Below, one piece after another: positions 33,440-44,569 of a stretch of 64,000 bases of DNA; position 1 is the stretch's first letter, and each line of letters begins with the position of its first letter. A program made the position numbers and the translations under genes. The notes under the pieces are model-generated. The model made no database searches and was not told the DNA's origin. It was given only the letters and a program-made list of their open reading frames with translations. The DNA comes from Geosiphon pyriformis (Eukaryota; Glomeromycota; Glomeromycetes; Archaeosporales; Geosiphonaceae), in contig JAAOMT010000088.1 of the NCBI GenBank assembly GCA_016748015.1, positions 352,286 through 416,285 on the forward strand. Direction: 5' to 3'.

Positions 33440-34230
33440 TGTTATTATATTAATATTTAACAGTTTAAAAAGAATTGTTTTAAAATAAACAAAACAAAAT
33501 ACATTATTAATTTAAATATTATTTTATTTACCAAAATATAATATATTAAAAAAAATAAAAAAGAGCTAAACAAATTATTAAAAATAATAAAAAAATAAAA
33601 AATAGTTTTATTTAACATATATTTAAATTTAATAATAAAATATTTTTATTATAAAACAATAATTAAAAAAATTAAAAAACTATATTATTAGCTAATTATA
33701 TATTTTAATATCATATAATATATACAGAATTATAATGTTTGTTAAAAAAAAATTAAAACCAAGTAAATTACTAAAATAAATTAAAATTGATTTAATCAAA
33801 TTATTATTATTAATTATTAAAAACAATTAATACATAATATTTATTATAAATTATTTTATTAAATAGCTAAAAGTTAAAGCTATTTAAAGAATTATTACAG
33901 AATTAATAACTATATTTGTTTATTAAAATTTGATATATTAATATTAATATTCAAAAAAACAAGATAGAATACAATTAATACTATTTAAATTAACATATAA
34001 TAAACTAGCAATACTATTAATTAAAATAAAAATAATAATATATTTAATTAAATTAATAACAAAAGCCATATTTTAAAAAACATTATAAGACAAATATATA
34101 ACTTAATAAAAATATTAGAAAACAAAAAAAACAGTTGATAATATTAAAGCTTTATAAAAAAAACAAAAAAAACAAAAAAAACATAATAATTAACTGTTAA
34201 ATAAATATTTTGTAAAATTTTATTTACCTT
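33440..34230 (+). pseudogene. Hyper-decayed integrase fossil, family 1
   Basis: Aligns collinearly with 8,150-8,690 and 8,930-9,210 of copy 1. Examples: 'ttatttaccaaaatataatatatt' against 'ttacttaccaaaatatactgtatt', and 'aaaattgatttaatcaaattatta' against 'ggaattgacttagtcagaccatta', the integrase core with the first Asp kept as GAT. A gap of roughly 240 bp separates the two parts. Most G and C of copy 1 are A or T here. Confidence 0.5.
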
Positions 34231-35500
34231 ATATTATAAATTTTTAATTATGTTTATTTTGAAAAAAAATAATTGTGTTAATTAATTATTATTTTTAAAC
34301 AACTATTTTTTAAGTTTAAATATTTAAAACCACAAATTTACAATTAAATAATAGTTTTTGCAAATATTAATATATTATTAATTTTTTAAAACATTTAAAT
34401 TAATTTTTGGTAAAAAAAAAATAATATTTTTGTTTAAAAAAAATATATAAAATTTTACTAAATATTTTGAAATTTTAAAAAACTGTTATAATAAATTAGC
34501 ATAATAGTAATTACAAATTTTAGATTGTTAAAAAAATTTTTAAGAATTTTTTTTGGCTTTAAAAAATAATTTAATAAAATAAAAACTAAAAGTTTGACCA
34601 GAATTATTGCTATTACAAATTAAAATATAAATCAGAATTACCAAACAGAATTTAAACTAGAATTATTACTAAAAATTATTAATAGTGTTAATTATTTTAT
34701 TATAAAAATTTTTCATTATTTTATTTATTATTAATAAAATATTTTAATTTTTATATCAAATTAACAAATATAAAAAAATCCGTATAAAAAAAAGATTTTT
34801 TTTTCCAAAAAATATTTATTATAGATATTTGATAGCTAAATAATGGTTTTTATACTTAAAAATAAAATTCAATTTGCAAAAATATAATTAACAAGGTAAA
34901 TTTTCTTTTTTATTTATTTATTAAAAATTAACAATTTTATAATCATTTAACTATAAATTGTAGATACATTAGTTTATTTTAGAAACTAAATTCAGAAAAA
35001 GTAATTATTTAAAAACTTTTAAATTTTAATATAAGTTTGTAACATTTTTTAATTCACTAAAAATATATTATAATAACAAAGTTAGGCCAAAATTTTAACA
35101 AAAATATATAAGTATTAAATTTGGAATTATTTTCAACAAAATAAATATATGATCAGAGAAACAGTATTTTTAAACCAAAAAAAGTGGTTTTATTTGTAAA
35201 AACCCAATAGTTAAAATTTTCACAGTTATACCAATGTTAATAAATAAAATTTTTTCACAAATTATGTTTTTAATAATTAATTTAAAGGCAAAAAAACCAA
35301 AAAATCAGGTTTACAAACTTTTTTTGAACATTATGATAATAAATTTTTTAAATATTTATGAATTAAGATATTTTTTTGTTAAATTATGATTTCTTTTTAA
35401 GATAAATTTAGAAAAGAGTTTAGTATTGTCCCAAGAATAATTTATTTTCAATATCAAAAAGTTTTTTCAAGAAATCTTTTGGGAATTAATGAGGCAATTT
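34231..35500. other. AT-rich transition zone, no gene
   Basis: Decayed AT-rich DNA passing into more complex sequence. No coding signal. Confidence 0.4.
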
Positions 35501-36444
35501 TTAATATTGTTAGTGTTTCGCAATCTTTGAAAAACTTCTATGAAACCAAGTGATAGAAAAAAAAAAGTATTTTCAAAATATATGTATATATTTATCTTTA
35601 ATCAATTGAATTAATATAAAGACTTGCAGTAAATATTTCGAAAATTTTTAGAAATGCCTTTGTCATATTTATGATAAGAGTTCTGTGAGGAATGTGATGA
35701 AAAGCAATTTTATTTTTATTTTTTACACAGAACCACAAGATATCGAAGGTACAATGGAAAAACTAGATTACAAGCCTGTTTATATTTAATTTACATGAAA
35801 GTAAAACTTAAAAGATTAAACTTCAAGACAAAGAAAATTATGCAAGTCATCTTTACTTAATTAATTAAGAAAAACTAACATAATCAAAAATTTTAGTGAA
35901 AGTATCGGTTGTTTGGAACAATTGAGTTTACGACAGCTTGAATAATACGAGATCAAAATAAATTTTTAAACGATAACGTTTTGTTTGCTTCTTATCATTT
36001 AATGTTTTTTTTTTACAAGGATCAGAAAAATAAATAAAAAATCATCTAATTTATTGTTTTTCGTCTGAATAGAGTGATAATGCGCAACATATTCCGAGCC
36101 TTCTCTGTTTACGATTTTCGTTGCTTCCTATTATCTGGATTTGTTTATTATATGTTTTAATTTCGCGAATTTTCGTGTCAAAATATTAGTATCGGCTGTG
36201 TCTATTCCCGGGTAGTTTGAAGTAGTTGAACAAGAGAAGTGATAGGCCACGAGTCGTAATTGGGAGAAAATATACCAACCCGAAGCATAGGTCGATTAAA
36301 ATTAATTAATTCTTTTCGGATGGAATTCTAGAATCTTGTTCGAATAAATAAAATATTCTTTGTGAAAGGAGAAAGGTTACTTGAAACCAAAAATTTTGTG
36401 ATATGCAACTTGTGAAAATACTCGTTTTAGAAGAAGGTTTCAAG

Positions 36445-36513
36445 TATATATCATATATCATATATCATATCTCATATCTCATATCTCATATCTCATATCT
36501 CATATCTCATATC
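36445..36513 (+). repeat. 7-bp tandem repeat (TCATATC)n
   Basis: About ten units, first TCATATA then TCATATC variants. Confidence 0.8.
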
Positions 36514-38594
36514 ATGTAATCATAATCATGATTGCTATTATTGGAAGCAATCTATCAGAGCTTTCAGTTTTTAAATTAAAAATTAAAAATTAAAAATTAA
36601 ATGTTATTTTAAAAAAGAAATTTCTTAAGTAGAATATATTCAGGAACTGAAGTGAGAAAGAAATTAAACATTCTTTCTCAACAAAATAAAAAATATATAT
36701 TTTATTTTCATTTTTAAAGTTGTAACCCCAATTTGTGAAGCGAGCAAATCTTTTGATTACCAACATTTCTAAATCTCCATTTTATGAGACCTTTCTCAAA
36801 ATTGGGTCATTATGATCATGAACATTAATGTTTTTATCCTTAATAGACATAAATATCATAGTAATAGAGTTTTCCTGAAGTTTATCAGAATGAATTCATT
36901 TAATAACAATAACTACAATAATAATAATAATAAGAATAAGAATAATAATAATTGTAATTATGATTGTAATTATGATTGTTACTATTATTTACAAAAAAAA
37001 AAAGCTAATCGAAAAGTATTTATTATTTCTTTATCACCGTAGAAGGTTCGGGTTGAAATCAAAAATTTCCGGACCACGTGAGTCTTATCATGAAAATTAT
37101 TTCAAAAAGATATTAAAGGATAAAATTTCAACTTTAATTAATTGAATCTTTAAATTGTACAATTTTTTTGATCAAGACTATTTTTTAATTTTTAAGAGTT
37201 ATGAGAAACAACAGAACTTTCTTTATCGAAAAATTTCAAATATTTTCAAATACATGAATAGAACTTAATGCAATTCAACGTCATTTTAATTAAATTTCGT
37301 CTGCCAAGAAAGCTTTTTTTTTTTTTTTTGGTAATCTTGCATAAGCTATAAGAGAGAGGAGTATTGGCTCGATTGTTAAACCAATGTTGATAATATGGGG
37401 AAATGACAATCTGCATGTACGCGCGTGGCCCATTGTTTGAACATCTTTATATAATGATATTCCTTAAAAGACTTCCTAAATTTTTCAGCATATTGCTAAT
37501 CTTTGTGAGAAAAAAAATGTATCACATACACACACACACGTATTTAAATAAACTACTTTTTAATTTGATTATCAGTAACATTATATCAGGTACAGAATTA
37601 GGTTAGAATAATGTGCAACGTGGAAACTCTGCATCGGGACATTTTTAAAACATATAATTTTCCTATCAATCTCTCATGTTGAAACAGAAAAAAAAATTCC
37701 TTTGGTAAAATTCAATTATTATTATCAAACCCGGTAAATTATTTGAATATAAAGAATATTTGAATTTTAAAAAAAATTCTTTTTTTGAAATGTATATATT
37801 TATTTTTCTAGAATGATTCAAAAAATAAAAAAAAGTATTTTTATTTTTTTAAAAGATGAATTTATCCAATTAATTAAAAATCAAATTTACAAAATGAGAA
37901 ACTGTTTAATTTAAAAATGGCTATGGGGGGTGGGGTTGGGTTATCCTATTGAATTCAACCCATTTAAACTTTCTTTTTTTTTTTTCATTTCAGATTGTGA
38001 ATAAGAAATTATTATTTTTTTTACGTCAAGATTTGATGACCTCAATCTTTTACTCAATTCGGTACAAAGCATCAAGCCCGAAACAAAGCATTATCTTTTT
38101 TTTTTGCAATCAAAACTGATTTCCATCATTGAATCGTTCTTCCATATTTTGAAAATGAAAATAGATTTTACTGTGAATCTTTTTCAAAACAAATAATAAA
38201 AAAAACTGTCCCAAATCTATTAATTTTATGATTTTCCATTTTAATTAGACAAGAATTTCTAGAAGATTACTGATTTGATTAATACGAATCTCAACAGGGT
38301 CCTCATTTCGTTAAGCCCGGTTCCCAATTCAAATAATGAAATCAAATTACGCATTTATTGCTTCTATTTTAATTATTGAAAGATTAAAAAAATAATATTA
38401 TAATATAAATTTAATATAATTCAATAATATTTTTTTTCAAAGTTATTGTTTTCCTTTTTTTTTCTTACTAAAATTTCTTAATTTGGAAGATAGAGATAAA
38501 AAATCTTAACTGTGCTAATGAAAGTTAATTCATTTTAACAGCATCACTACCAACATTACTATCACCACCAGTATTACCACAACCACTACCATCA

Positions 38595-38672
38595 ACACCA
38601 CCACCACCACCACCACCACCACCACTCTCACCCCTCACCCCTATCTCTATCCCTACCCCTATCCCCATCCAT
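38595..38672 (+). repeat. (ACC)n followed by C-rich tract
   Basis: ACC triplets, then an irregular CCCTA/CCCCTAT-like tract (ctcacccctatctctatccc). It is C-rich on the plus strand and unusual in this AT-rich setting. Confidence 0.75.
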
Positions 38673-40076
38673 AGATTCAAACATCAAAAAAGAAAAGAAA
38701 AGAAAAGAAAAAGAGATATGATATATTTCATAAAACTTAATTAAGAAATTAATTTTTGGATAGGAGTTGTCCGTGTTGTAATTTCTTTTTGTCTTAGTAT
38801 AATGAACAAAAACTTAATCGGATAATTGGTTACGAATTTTTTTTTGTTAAAAAACAAAATGGTTTAGCTTTTTTCTTTCTTAATATAAAAATAATAATAA
38901 TAATGAAGAAAGATATAAACCAAATCCTGGTATCGAGAAAAGTTTACAAAGATTTAATCATGATTTCATAAGGATAGAAATTTCCTCAGAAATTTACAAT
39001 AAACTTTCTAGGTTAAATAAATGCTATCTATCTATCTGTCCGTTATAAAATTAAATGAGGTCAAAGATTAAGCACAAATGACAGAATTTTTAATTAATTT
39101 ATTTTTCTGAAATTATTCAAATGATCGCTAATAACCAATAATGTTTTGTGGAGTTACTTTCCAACTTCAGTAGTATTCGGGTATTTCAAAAATTTATGTT
39201 TTTACTATGATGATTTTTGATAATAGTAATAAATCCTAATTAAGGAAAAACGAAGCTTCTTTAAAATTTGTATGCATGAAAGATATTTAGAAAGGATTAT
39301 CAAAGTTGATTGGTGATTAGATTTTAAGGTTTTTAGGCACCTGAGTCAGCGGTTTTTTTTTGGATCGACGAATGTAAAATCTTCAATTTCCCTATTTAAT
39401 TTATACCTAATTCGTTAGGAACTATTAAAAAAAAAGTTAGATTTAAAAGAAATCCTATTTAAAATTCAAAAAATTAAACCAGTAACAAAAAAAAACTCTT
39501 TCCCAGGACTAAACACTAAAAAGTTAACATTTCTGTTATAATGACGTATTGAAAATTATAAAAAAAATTATTTTGTCTGTTTCTTTACTCGATTGAGAAT
39601 GTCTAATAAATAGACCAACGAGAAAGATAGAAAAGTCAGCCTTCCTTGGAATACCAAATATTTAAATGAAAAACCTTCCAAGGCATCATTTATTTGTTTG
39701 ATGAGACTTTCTATTAGATTTTCAGAACACCTATTCTTCAAGGAAAACTCAAAATGAGGATTTTCTGAAATCGCTTTGAAATACAAAAAAGTCAAGTTTT
39801 TAAAAAATTTTCATTATCCAGGTTGTTCATATGTTTATCATTTTATTATTGGTTGATGTTCAAAATGATCCTCATCTTTAAAAAAAGATTCACTTTTTGT
39901 AAGGTGTCAAAGCAACTAGTTTGTATCGGGAATTTTTTATGTTTCAGCACTTTATCGCTTATCAATGCATATTCCTTTTCTCAAAGGTACAAAAAGATGA
40001 TGGTTTCACCTCTGACTCCAGATTTGGCACTTTTTATGTTTGGATATTAAAAAAAAAATTTGCTTATGAAAATCTT

Positions 40077-40150
40077 TAATAATAATAATAATAATTATAA
40101 TAATAATAATAATAAATAATTATAATAATAATAATAATAATAATAATTAT
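40077..40150 (+). repeat. (AAT)n microsatellite, imperfect
   Basis: Repeated aat/taa triplets with TAATTA interruptions. Confidence 0.75.
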
Positions 40151-41832
40151 CATTATTTTATATCGTTATATACTGTGTATGTAATTATTAAAAATAAAAA
40201 ATGTTTACTCATTCAACTAATTCATTTAAAAATTCACAATTTTTTTATCTACAGGATTTTTAAGAATTGCCGATAAAGTTACATGACAAAATCATTAAAG
40301 CTTTTTATCACGGATTCCATGATGTTACCTCACAAAATATTGAGGAATTACCAACTAAGACAACGGGATGTTCGTGTTGATCACAATAGGATGGTCAAGT
40401 ATGCAATGACAAACCAAAACGTCAATGCGTATCGTATCGAGTTATGCATGTATATGCATAACTCGATTACATGAAGTATTAGGCATTTTAAAAATCAACT
40501 AAAATGTTTCATTTTTCTTCGGGATTTTTAAACACGCGAAATAACCTAATCTTTCTGCAGCAACGAAATTACAAAACCTCTTGAATCATATTTTTAGAAA
40601 AAAGTATTGCTTTTTATTTATTTTAAAAATATATTATTCTGGTTATTATTATATTGGTCCTTGGTCGGGATATTAATTGTTGTGACCCACGATTATTCAG
40701 GTCCGTCTAATACAATCTTTTATTTGTTTTGTTTGTTTTAAATGTCTCCCAACGGAAAATATTTGTTCGAACTTCCGAAAATCGTGAAAAATTTTACTTT
40801 GTTATACAATCATCATTTAATTCAGTTCATATTTGAACCAACGCCGAGGCATTTTTTAACATGCCGGAGCTACGTCAACCGACCTGATTTTCTATCTCCG
40901 TATAGCTCCGTACCAAACAATTCCCAAAGAAAAATTATATTAATTAGATATCAAACTCATGCAAAACAATGCTAGATATCATAATTAAGAAGATCATTAT
41001 ATGCCATGATAGGAAAGAATATCATTGAGCCCATGTTTATCCTATGGGATTTCTCCAAAAGAACATGGGAAGATTTTTTTTAAGAGGAAATTCTTTTGAA
41101 GATCATCTGAATTTGAACTTAATTTCTAGTTAACATCCTATTTTTTCATCATTCGAATCACTCTATCTATCTCTCTGAATAATCTTTTTTCTTGTGTAAG
41201 CAGCTGATTATTCTACACACCACATGTTATGATTACTATATATATTTATGCACTTTAATAAAAAATCAAATAATTGATAATACATTATTATTATTATATC
41301 ATCAAGAATCATTGATTTGATAATTTGATATTTCAAATAAATTATTTACATATACATATATATATATTAAAATCGGTTATTGAAAAACTTTAATTAGAAT
41401 GATTAAATGGAAATCGAAAACACACACGATTACTCTAAATTGAATTTATTCTAGAGAATGTAATTAATAAATAAAATAAAATAAAATAAAATAAAATGAA
41501 ATAATAAATATAAAAAATTCATTAATTTATTAATTCATTAATTCTTTCTTATTACATGGCTCTCCTTACTAATCCGGAAATAAAATTATACCGTTTTTCG
41601 TTTGGTTTACGCTATCTTTTTTAATAAACGATTTTTTGTTTCAAGTTTTTTTTAATGCTGTTACGGAAATCGTTTGTTTTTTTGAAGATCAAAAAAATAA
41701 TCTTAAAAGAATTAAAAAAGTAATATAACTTGTGTTTTTATAATAACTTTACTTTAAAAAAAAATTTATTTCTATTTATATAATTAATAAACATTATATT
41801 CAAATTATATATATACATAATTGAGGAAATTT

Positions 41833-41842
41833 TATATATAAA
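41833..41842 (+). promoter_or_regulatory. TATA box of the zinc-finger gene
   Basis: TATATATAAA followed by GGGGACC lies about 380 bp before the ATG. The intervening sequence is pyrimidine-rich with CTTTCGCTTCTCAAACACATC about 30 bp downstream, fitting a transcription start and a long leader. Inferred from position. Confidence 0.5.
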
Positions 41843-42216
41843 GGGGACCTGCTGAAGCTATTTCCTTTCGCTTCTCAAACACATCTCGTGTGTTCAAAAA
41901 ACTAAATCAATCAATCTTCATTTCTTGATTCTAGATTCTTTTTGAACCCTAGAGTTTTCTTTAGCTTCTTTTAGTTTCATTTTCAAATTTGTTCTCCACG
42001 TCTACTTTTTACTTTTTTTCAGTTTCACTCCAGAATTTTTGCTCTTGAAAATTAATTATAACAAGCTTTAATCTTATCATAAACTCTTTTTACTCTTTAA
42101 ATTTATACGATTCAAAAAATTCTAATTATTAAATTCTAAGCAAAAAATCTTTTTTTCTAAGCAAATCTCTCAAGAAACCTCTTTAACCAGCTCAATTTTT
42201 TAAATCAAAAAAAAAT

Positions 42217-42807
42217 ATGCAAGCTACAATTCTTCCTCCAATCAAGTTTCTTCTTGACTCTCCCATCGATAATGGTCATGGTAAGCTTCTTTTTCTTTTC
42301 TAATCTAAAAAAGTCAAAACATCTGGAAAATTTTCTCATTCTAATTATCATTTTATTCTTATTACAGCGACCGATTATCTTGCTCATTCATCTAGCTCTC
42401 ATCCGTTTTCTTCGAATTGTTCATCACCCCTTACCTCATCCCCTCCAATTACTCCTTTATCAACCTCTTTCCGTCTTCCCTCAATGACTCATCCCAACAA
42501 ACCATCCCCATTGAGTTTAAGCGGAATTTCTAATGGATATCAAAATACTATTCGATCTCTTATCTCACCCCCAAAGTCACCTGAATCTTCACCTATTTCT
42601 AATTATTTCGATCATTATGGAACCCAGCAAGTTTCTCCTCAAGAAAATCATCAAGAACAACCAAATCGATATTCAACTTCCCAACCACAATATAATCCTT
42701 ACCCAGCTTACACTTCTGCCATTAAACCAAGCAACTTATATCCTTCAATGATCACTTCAAGACCTCAAGAGCATTATCATAGTTATTCTCATCACAATCA
42801 TCATCAT

Positions 42808-42839
<32 letters not shown>

Positions 42840-42877
42840 ACAACATCATCATCAACACCAACAACAACAACAACACC

Positions 42878-42920
<43 letters not shown>

Positions 42921-43365
42921 GCAGCAACAACAGCAATTCATTTCGCAACCTATCCCCCATCATTCTCAATCTTTGAGACAGTCACATTGTTTACAATCAA
43001 ATCCATTATCCCCATTTGATAATCGTAATACCTCAGTCGTTAAGCGCATGACCATACCTAAATCACTTATCGATGATCAAACATCTTCCTCCTCATCAAA
43101 TGCCAACCGTTATCAATGCCCATATTGTTCCAAACGATTCTCCCGCCCAAGTTCCCTTCGCATTCACACATATTCCCACACTGGTGAAAAACCATTCATC
43201 TGTACAGAACCAGGTTGTGGACGAAAATTTTCTGTACAAAGTAACATGAGACGACATTTAAGAGTTCATCGATTGGGTCGACCAGTTAAAAAGGTTCGAT
43301 ATGATGGTGAAGTTGAAGGTGTTAAGGTACACATGATTCCTGCCTCAGTTTTACGGACGTGTTAA
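42217..43365 (+). CDS. C2H2 zinc-finger transcription factor with His/Gln tract
   Basis: Two exons, 42,217-42,280 and 42,368-43,365, joined across an 87-bp intron (gtaagc...attacag), give 353 residues. The first ATG opens MQATILPPIKFLLDSP. The N-terminal two thirds are Ser/Pro/Thr/Gln-rich. A His/Gln tract lies at about residues 160-211, ending in 20 consecutive Gln. Two C2H2 fingers follow: C272-x2-C275-x12-H288-x3-H292 and C300-x4-C305-x12-H318-x3-H322, linked by TGEKPFI. Behind them is a basic segment RPVKKVRYD, then 20 residues to the end. It is predicted to bind DNA in the nucleus; the Gln tract may act in activation or condensation. Upstream is a TATA box and a long leader; a possible AATAAA lies 155 bp after the stop. 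Target genes cannot be inferred. No isolated frame disruption is seen. Confidence 0.92.
42281..42367 (+). other. Intron of the zinc-finger gene
   Basis: Begins GTAAGC, ends ATTACAG, 87 bp, phase 1. A branch-like sequence (attctaattat) lies about 30 bp before the acceptor. Splicing keeps the frame from the upstream ATG; without it the coding start would be Met 61. Confidence 0.85.
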
Positions 43366-43519
43366 AAAGGTCATTGTTACGAATGCTCAATTTGGGTTGG
43401 CTATTGTTTTCGCAAGGAAAAATGCCTTTCTGAAAAGAACATTAAAAAAGCCGATTTTCTGGGCGATTTTGAGTTTGAACGAGAAAAATATATAAATTAA
43501 ATATCATATACACACAAAA

Positions 43520-43525
43520 AATAAA
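43520..43525 (+). terminator. Candidate polyadenylation signal AATAAA
   Basis: The AATAAA hexamer 155 bp after the zinc-finger gene's stop codon. AT-rich context makes chance matches likely. Confidence 0.35.
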
Positions 43526-44126
43526 GATAAATTTCGAATCCAAATAATATATATCATAAAAAAAAAACTCGAAAAGTTCATTTGTGCTTCTTTTTCAGCA
43601 AGGACAATTTTAATATATTTCCTATATAATATTTTTGGACTTTCAATAGTCAATTCAAAACACCATTATTTTATTTTATTTTTTAAAATCCTCAATTATT
43701 AAACCTTTTATATAAATTCCTAGACTTTTAAAATTTTCTACCACTACTTAACAAGCTTTTTATAAAATAGTAGACAATTTGAAGAAGATAATGTTTAAAA
43801 AACTAGATATTTATTTCTTCTTCATTTTTTCTACTATCCGCATTTTTTCTTTTTTTTTTCTTCACTATCTTTTCTATGCATTTTACACACCAACCGAAAC
43901 CCATAATTGGGAAAAAATATAATCCTCCTGTTCATACTCTGTTTATCATATGATTCATATAACAACAAATCATTCTATGTTTCAATTACAATTATCTGTT
44001 CATTCCTGAAAATCCCTGTTCTGTAGTTCTATCTAATCTTTCTAATATTTTCACGCGTAGAAAAAATTCTGTTCTTTTTTAGTTCCCGTTTTTGCTTATT
44101 TCATTCATTGTAAATTTTCTGTATTA

Positions 44127-44211
44127 AATAAATAAATAAATAAATAAATAAACAAAACAAACAAAACAAACAAACAAACAAAACAAACAAACAAACAAAC
44201 AAACAAACAAA
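44127..44211 (+). repeat. (AAAT)n then (AAAC)n microsatellite
   Basis: Seven or so AAAT units turn into AAAC units with occasional AAAAC. Confidence 0.85.
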
Positions 44212-44537
44212 AAAAAGGAGGATATTTTTTCGAGAAATTGTGATTGCTTTTTCGTGTGAAACCTGGAAAAACTTTTAGCAGATATTCAAACATCAATCAT
44301 TGAGATGACGCGTTGACCAAATATTATATCATGATTATTATTATTTATCATCATTTAATTTTTCTTTAAACTTTTTGTTTAGACATTGTTCATTTTCCTG
44401 CTCGATACATGTTATATTAATCATAATTAAATTTAAACAGTAACATAAGAACACAAACATTATTTTTCTCAAAGATTTATTTCAATATTGGGAAAACAAA
44501 ATGTTCAATTCACAGATTTCCTTTTTAAAACACGGGA

Positions 44538-44543
<6 letters not shown>

Positions 44544-44569
<26 letters not shown>
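44544..44569 (+). repeat. Poly-A run of 26
   Basis: Uninterrupted A tract. No coding sequence upstream that would make it a retrocopy tail. Confidence 0.9.

Larger units (their letters stand above)
35501..41832. other. Single-copy intergenic region, no convincing gene
   Basis: CpG and base complexity return to ordinary levels. Short open stretches (for example 39,568-39,795 minus, 40,283-40,474 and 40,742-40,975 plus) have no motif, no codon pattern and no splice context that would support a gene. The region holds several simple repeats and a G-rich run (GGGGGGTGGGGTTGGG) near 37,926. Confidence 0.4.

Noticed and set aside
40742-40975. Plus-strand ORF of 77 codons with some CpG codons
   Set aside because: No motif, no splice context, no neighbouring coding signal; chance ORF is the simpler explanation.
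42757-42969. Minus-strand poly-Leu/Met ORF
   Set aside because: Antisense of the His/Gln-coding tract in the zinc-finger gene.
44105-44296. Minus-strand ORF with Phe/Val/Leu/Cys repeats
   Set aside because: Reads through the (AAAT)n/(AAAC)n microsatellite.
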